Shown here piece by piece: positions 61,101-64,000 of a stretch of 64,000 bases of DNA. The first letter of the stretch is position 1. Each line of letters begins with the position of its first letter. Source of the stretch: Tanypteryx hageni (taxonomy: Eukaryota > Arthropoda > Insecta > Odonata > Petaluridae); the NCBI GenBank assembly GCA_028673005.1, contig CM054117.1, forward strand, positions 31,654,561 to 31,718,560, given 5' to 3'. A program made the translations under genes and the position numbers. Below the pieces are notes generated by a model. That model searched no databases, was not told where the DNA came from, and saw only the letters and a program-made list of their open reading frames with translations.

Positions 61101-61599
61101 CCCAATATTTTCCTGATCCTGAGCGTTTTGACCCTGAACGCTTCACTGAAGAGGCAAAGAAACAAAGAACAGCATTTACATATTTACCATTTGGAGAAGG
61201 TCCTCGTTTTTGCATTGGTAAGAGACTAGGCAAAGGCTGTTCAAGAAATTAGAGTTATGTTACCTAATTTAAAAAATCCAACTCACTTTCTATTTCTTTC
61301 TGTATCACATTTTATTGCATAAAAATAATAATATTTTGGAGAACTGATTAAACATACTAACTCCTCAAATTACGGTATGTTGTAGTGGAAAGAAGTGTAA
61401 ATGTTTATTTGAATATTATTGTTTGACAGGCATGCGGTTTGGGAACATGCAAACCAAAGCGGGGCTGGCAGCATTGATCTCCAAATTTGAATTAAGACTT
61501 GGCTCCAAATCAGCTGGACCATTAGTTTTTGATTCAGTTTCATTTGTTCCTACAGTGAAGGAAGGAATCTTTATACAGTTTCATCCACGAAATAAGTAA
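43125..61599 (+). CDS. CYP6-like: Cytochrome P450, CYP6-like, gene C (five coding exons)
   Basis: Coding exons: 43125-43622, 51774-52173, 53642-53866, 60930-61217, 61430-61599, joined in phases 0, 1, 1, 1 to give 526 aa. N-terminal anchor (about residues 7-26), then [13 protein letters not shown] and FPFGNFGDL. Motifs: AGFETSAT in the I-helix (the canonical A before G, where A and B have G), ETLRLYPP with ExxR (E375, R378), [10 protein letters not shown], and [10 protein letters not shown] with the haem Cys at 469. It is the close paralogue of gene B, with exons 3-5 of equal length. It spans 18.5 kb because intron 1 (8.15 kb) and intron 3 (7.06 kb) have filled with mobile elements. The frame is intact and every splice site is GT-AG, so decay is not evident. 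Substrate unknown. Confidence 0.95.
43763..43768 (-). terminator. Candidate poly(A) signal for the antisense DDE-like frame
   Basis: AATAAA on the minus strand, about 105 nt after the stop codon at 43873-43875. Confidence 0.45.
43873..45318 (-). CDS. Uncharacterised DDE-like (transposase-related) protein, antisense in intron 1 of gene C
   Basis: An uninterrupted minus-strand frame. A TAA lies just above 45318, and about 480 codons follow before TAA at 43873. No ATG opens it: the first suitable start is GTG at 45213 ([11 protein letters not shown]), and the frame runs about 35 codons further up, so the 5' end is probably missing or in another exon. Motifs: [30 protein letters not shown], and [14 protein letters not shown] near the C-terminus. 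The D...N-G, C-x2-H and late E order resembles hAT/MULE-type RNase H-fold transposases. I recall similar unnamed proteins in many arthropods and cnidarians, with no known function. No terminal repeats were found. Unlike its neighbours it has no stops, which suggests recent arrival or constraint. Confidence 0.7.
45319..45741. other. Intron 1 of gene C, between the DDE-like frame and the LINE tail
   Basis: No feature recognised. The upstream exon or promoter of the antisense frame, if it exists, could be here. Confidence 0.5.
45742..46391 (-). mobile_element. LINE, C-terminus and 3'UTR (lower half of a split copy)
   Basis: Minus strand from 46390: [13 protein letters not shown], then [10 protein letters not shown] and WFNILSP, the usual C-terminal pattern of jockey-type LINEs. 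The 3'UTR follows and contains a duplicated segment (GGAAGAAATT ... GAATGTCxTTTTTATG at about 45830-45925 and 45995-46120). It ends in AATAAAATAAATATATAT at 45742. The upper half resumes at 48861. Confidence 0.75.
46392..48860 (+). mobile_element. Pogo/Tigger-like element inserted in the LINE
   Basis: Ends CACCCACTCCCCACTTAACG (46392) and CGTTAATCGGGGAGTGGGTG (ending 48860) are inverted repeats, flanked by TA (46390-46391, 48861-48862). On the plus strand near 48040-48130 there is a scrap of a CENP-B-type N-terminal [13 protein letters not shown], then [18 protein letters not shown] after a frameshift. This supports a pogo/Tigger origin. It contains a nested hAT element (46571-47909); without it the length is about 1.1 kb. 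Inactive. Confidence 0.8.
46571..47909 (+). mobile_element. ZMYM1-like hAT element, internally deleted, nested in the pogo element
   Basis: A 1339-bp element starting CAGGGCCGTATATATGG and ending TATCTACGGCCTTG, flanked by the perfect 8-bp repeat ACAAGACG (46563-46570 and 47910-47917). The plus strand encodes the N-terminal TTF-type region ([17 protein letters not shown] up to about 47300). After an internal deletion and a stop it encodes the hAT dimerisation region ([16 protein letters not shown] at about 47568-47620). The catalytic core is missing. The N-terminal part is nearly identical to the copy at 62654, so the deletion is recent. Confidence 0.92.
48861..50960 (-). mobile_element. LINE, endonuclease end and reverse transcriptase (upper half of the split copy)
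   Basis: Reading on the minus strand: [10 protein letters not shown] at about 50800 (end of the APE endonuclease), [20 protein letters not shown] (RT block 1), [49 protein letters not shown], then the catalytic YADD (49402-49416), KFLGLIID and [13 protein letters not shown], down to [15 protein letters not shown]. This full domain order is that of a jockey-superfamily LINE. Stops and frameshifts between blocks make it inactive. The 5' end and most of the endonuclease are missing or too decayed to see. It is antisense to gene C. Confidence 0.85.
51594..51692. repeat. Hairpin MITE-like repeat
   Basis: Arms GCGGTGAATTTTTCTCAGG (51594) and CCCGAAAAAAATTCACTGC (ending 51692) pair over about 35 bp around a 27-nt loop. 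Located about 80 bp before exon 2 of gene C. Confidence 0.7.
52866..53071. mobile_element. MITE in intron 2 of gene C
   Basis: TAACTTTCACTTTCTTGATA (from 52871) and TATCAAGAAAGTGAAAGTAA (ending near 53066) form terminal inverted repeats of about 26 bp around roughly 150 bp of non-coding sequence. Target duplication not resolved in the AT-rich flanks. The rest of intron 2 (52174-53641) shows nothing else. Confidence 0.7.
54018..54720 (-). mobile_element. hAT transposon relic, C-terminal dimerisation region
   Basis: The left end CAGGTCTGATTAGAGGGG with the GC-rich CACTGCCCTGGGGTCC following looks like a hAT end. On the minus strand at about 54590-54390 the translation reads FWVNPGV, a stop, [13 protein letters not shown], then [22 protein letters not shown], the pattern of the hAT C-terminal dimerisation domain (W..YP.L..LA ... 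VER.FS). The other boundary was not found. Confidence 0.6.
54721..55627. other. Unannotated part of intron 3 of gene C
   Basis: AT-rich. No further hAT motifs, TIRs or exons are seen, although the hAT relic may extend into it. Confidence 0.5.
55630..57453. mobile_element. TA-flanked element with GGGTTGCCAAC ends
   Basis: Starts GGGTTGCCAACTCGTGAGG and ends CAGTAGGGTTGGCAACCC, with TA on both sides (55628-55629, 57454-57455). The interior is composite: two diverged pieces of repeat family X start near 55780 and 56229, a (GT)n run lies at about 56347, and a relative of the 23158-23446 MITE ends at 56912. No coding frame. Likely a Tc1/mariner-type non-autonomous element or several nested ones. 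Confidence 0.5.
56229..56930 (+). repeat. Repeat family X, copy 3, with MITE relic
   Basis: TTTACTTTCTCCATATACGT and ATTCGACTTCGAGATTTTAA match the start of copy 1 (12057) and the complement of copy 2. After a diverged middle, the segment 56750-56912 resembles the right two thirds of the MITE at 23158-23446, ending GTGGTGGCCACATCAGA. Confidence 0.6.
57456..58076. mobile_element. Tc1/mariner-type MITE with about 88-bp terminal inverted repeats
   Basis: A 621-bp element, CTGTCCGCGTCAAAAGTATG at the left and CATACTTTTGGCGCGGACAG at the right. The arms (57456-57545, 57987-58076) are about 90% identical by eye. TA lies on both sides (57454-57455, 58077-58078). It sits exactly at the TA bounding the element 55630-57453. 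Confidence 0.88.
58390..58629 (-). mobile_element. SINE body (left part of a SINE split by a pogo-like element)
   Basis: The minus strand reads CCTTTGGTGCTCTTCATTAA, AAGCAGGCTAAAAGCCGGC and AGGTTTCTCTCC, matching the SINE body at 34180-34250. Its tRNA-like head lies on the far side of the insertion, at 60751-60832. Confidence 0.75.
58630..60750. mobile_element. Pogo/Tigger-like non-autonomous element inserted in a SINE
   Basis: A 2121-bp element, CAGGCGGTCCTCGACTTGCG at the left and AGTAGGGAACTGCCTG at the right, with TA at 58628-58629 and 60751-60752. It is the inverted relative of 26621-28083; similarity covers at least 58630-58770 and 60480-60750. Inside are the fold-back 59012-59262 and a perfect 11-bp-arm palindrome at 60218-60242 (GGATTCGTTCC/GGAACGAATCC). 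No transposase frame. Confidence 0.82.
59012..59262. repeat. Fold-back element inside the pogo-like element
   Basis: AGTAAACACTT (59012) and AAGTGTTTACT (ending 59262) are exact complements. Further in, CTATCTTCTTTCGGGTTAC (from 59038) pairs with GTAACCCGAAAGAAGATAG, with about 60 bp of stem including GACAGTTTCGCTGC. Non-coding MITE of unknown class. Confidence 0.75.
60751..60832 (-). mobile_element. tRNA-like head of the split SINE
   Basis: The minus strand reads GGGAGCCAGTGGTGTAATGG, TTAGAGTGTTGGCTCTGCC, an extra arm, then the B box GGTTCGAATCC. Interrupted at TA 60751-60752 by the pogo-like element, with the body at 58390-58629. Not a functional tRNA: the 3' half of the acceptor stem is missing. 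Confidence 0.7.
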
Positions 61600-61714
61600 T
61601 GTGATTCATTCACTTTCAACTTGATTATTTTCATGTAATTTTTTATGAAACTATATTTAATGCATAAAAAGTTTTCAATGTATTGGTAAAAGAATAACAA
61701 ACTTAAATAATTAA

Positions 61715-61720
61715 AATAAA
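61715..61720 (+). terminator. Candidate poly(A) signal of gene C
   Basis: AATAAA 116 nt after the TAA stop of gene C. Confidence 0.55.
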
Positions 61721-62653
61721 AAGCTTATGTAATTCCTATTGTTGATTTTCCATGCTTTAATGTATATATAAATATATATTTAGGTGCTAGGTGTGCGGTG
61801 CGCACCCACTGAATAACATGAACTATATATTTATATATGTAGTATCGTGAAAAATGTCAGTATGTTGGTAACTATGAGATGCGGTTGTGCTGAAAAAGTC
61901 TGCACATTTAATTCCATCCGCACGAAAATATGTTCATTGGAAGATCTTGTGCAAAGTCGTCCTGATCATTCAATCTGATCCCACACGCTTTCTATCGTTG
62001 TGCAGAACAGCTGCACAGTGGAGAGAGACTTGGGTTTTGCATCGTAGATTACCGCCTGAAAGTTGTGCGGTAAGACAACAGCTCTTAGCAAGGAATTTTG
62101 GGTTTAGTCAGAAGCAAGCAAGCTGTCGAGTAAAGACGGCACTGTGTTACTAAGCGGTGGTTTATATTAGATCTGCGTTTTGTGCATGTTTTTTGTGTTA
62201 CTTCTACAATGGGAAAGTGTTGAAAATATATTAAGTGTACCATTTTCATCTCGAATCTATGCTGATCCTATTAAAATTGTGGAAGAAGGTAAGCCTTGTC
62301 CAGCTCTTCCAGATCTACTTTGTAAACATAAAGATGCAAAATCTGCATATACAACATATTTAGTATTACGGTATTTGCCTGATTATAGGGCGATCTTGAA
62401 TATAAGGCGACCTCCTAGTTCAGAAGCCACGTGAAACAAAATGTCAGCGTATTGATACTAAACTTTTATTTCAAAATACCTGATCGGTTATACTTAATTT
62501 CCAGGGTAAATATAATTTAAGGTTAACGAATAGTTATGATAAAACTTGGCTTCCAGGGATCGACATTAAATTATTAGTTTTATTTCTTAAAACGTTTAAT
62601 ATGGGATGAAGACATAAGCAGGAGAAATTTGCCAGCTGCACGCACCACAAGTG
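61721..62653. other. Downstream of gene C, unassigned
   Basis: No confirmed feature. A frame at 62180-62434 (RIYADPIKIVEEGKPCPALP) looks more protein-like than chance. It runs into TATTTGCCTGATTATAGGGC-type sequence near 62373 that resembles the end of a Tigger-like element. I cannot assign it to a family. Confidence 0.4.
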
Positions 62654-64000
62654 CAGGGCCGTATATATGGGGAGGGTTTGAGGGGTTCAAGCCCCCCCCC
62701 CCCCCCCTTACGGATTCTCCTTTCTTAAGAACCTAAAGAAATAATGACTGAGGAAAACACAAAATGTTAAGTTTTTAACTGCAATTCAGATGGGCGGATT
62801 TATGCTTAAGCACATGAGGCGCTACTTAGTGACCTAGAAAGGTCACTATGTTTTATTGGAGAGGGGAACATTTAAGGGCGACTCATAGGGTGAAGGAAGT
62901 GAAATAAACTGCTCAAAACATACTTCATCAGTGTAGATGGGTTGCCAGTTGATAGCTCCGCAAAATCACAATCGGAGCACTTTCAAATCACCCAAAGTCG
63001 CACATTTCCATCAATTCGTTGAATAGTAGGAATACTTTTATAATTTATTTCATGGGATTTACGTTTTTGGAGTCACAGGAAAGCTAAAATAAATTGAATT
63101 GAAGAGCACATTCTTTTATATCAGAATGTTTATCATTCATTTATGCGGGAGACATAAAAGCAGGTGAAGCATTCTGTAAAATATGTGTATTGTTTGCTCG
63201 TCAAGTTGGAGGCAGAGGAGATCAAGCATTAGGAGCATTAGTAACAACAGCCTATCTAAACTGGAAGAATGCGAAAGAATATTTTGGAAAACATGAGAAA
63301 ACAAAATATCATATTGAGGCTAGTATGCATGCAGATAATTTTCTAAATGTTATAAGTGGAAAGCAAGTTGATATAGTGTGTATGCTAGATTCAGGTAGAG
63401 GAAAACAGAGAAAAGTTACGTTCTATAGTAGAAACCATAATTTTATGTGGTCGCCAAGAACTTGCTCTGAGAGGCATGGAAGATTCAGGTCCCATTTCTC
63501 TCCATGAACCAGACTATAATGACGGTAACTTTAGGGCTCTTTTACGATACCATGCTAAATCGGGAGATATTGCACTTTTAAATCATCTTTCTACATTCTC
63601 TGGCTCCCAAAGTATGTATACTAGTCCAACCATTCAGAATGAAATTGTGGAAATTTGTGGAAAAATAATACAAAATGCAATTGTTTCTCGAATAAACGAT
63701 GCTAAATATTTTTCAATATTGGCAGATGAGACACAAGACATATCCAGCAAAGAACAGCTAGCAATTTTTGTTGGATATATTGATAGTAAAGAAATCTTAA
63801 TTCGAGAAGATTTTTTGTTTTATTCCTGTAGCTGATGTGACTGCCTCGGGTTTGGCTACTATCCTCCTGTCCACATTGACACAGCTTGGAGTAAATCTGA
63901 ACAGCATGATTGGCCAAGGCTATGATGGGGCTGCTGTCATGAGTGGCAGGCACAGAGGTGTGCATACATTAATACGAGAAAAATACCCAAAAGCACAATT
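62654..64000 (+). mobile_element. ZMYM1-like hAT element, longer copy, cut by the window edge
   Basis: Starts CAGGGCCGTATATATGG after CACAAGTG (presumed target duplication; the right side is outside). It shares the N-terminal TTF-type region with 46571-47909 and continues into the part that copy lacks: GMEDSGPISLHEPDYNDGNF, IVEICGKIIQNAIVSR and FSILADETQDIS (the DUF4371/hAT block with its conserved D). It then has a frameshift near 63830, followed by GQGYDGAAVMSG. Frameshifts near 63395 and 63830 suggest this copy is also inactive. The C-terminus is beyond 64000. Confidence 0.9.

Noticed and set aside
61887..62153. 88-codon frame downstream of gene C
   Set aside because: No recognisable domain; neighbouring frames are equally open, so there is no basis for a gene call.

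Overview
The window is eukaryotic, most likely an insect nuclear genome. It is AT-rich, its genes are split by GT-AG introns, its intergenic and intronic DNA is full of hAT, pogo/Tigger, mariner/Tc1, LINE and tRNA-SINE relics, and its three intact genes are cytochromes P450 with the motif set of arthropod CYP6 (clan 3). The species cannot be named from sequence alone. The long introns and CYP6J/K-like look would suit a hemimetabolous insect, but that is only an impression.

Three complete five-exon CYP6-like genes lie head to tail on the + strand. Gene A is 11371-19794 (532 aa), gene B 24081-29507 (524 aa) and gene C 43125-61599 (526 aa). All coding exons join in frame with the same intron phases (0, 1, 1, 1). 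A splice acceptor 9-18 nt before each ATG points to a 5'UTR intron in all three. For B and C the matching non-coding first exon and core promoter can be recognised because they are conserved between the two genes (around 21105-21310 and 38504-38731). Between B and C lies a decayed fourth P450 (33142-36360). Its exon and intron sequence matches gene A, so the locus reads as a duplicated two-gene block: [A, B][pseudo-A, C]. The proteins should be ER-anchored microsomal monooxygenases that work with NADPH-P450 reductase; their substrates cannot be read from sequence.

Layout. 1-11.3 kb: a LINE split by a hAT element with a perfect 8-bp target duplication, an RTE-like 3' end, an inactive mariner, and nested hAT MITEs. 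11.3-19.8 kb: gene A, with a LINE in intron 2. 20.9-29.5 kb: promoter, 5' exon and gene B. 29.8-36.4 kb: pseudo-A with SINE and MITE insertions. 38.4-61.6 kb: gene C, expanded to about 23 kb by intronic elements. Intron 1 of C holds an antisense open frame of about 480 codons (an uncharacterised DDE-like family) and a three-level nest (hAT inside pogo inside LINE). Intron 3 of C holds a pogo-like element inside a SINE, and Tc1-like elements meeting at TA sites. 62.65 kb to the end: a second, longer copy of the ZMYM1-like hAT element, running off the window.

No functional tRNA, rRNA, CRISPR array or bacterial operon is seen.
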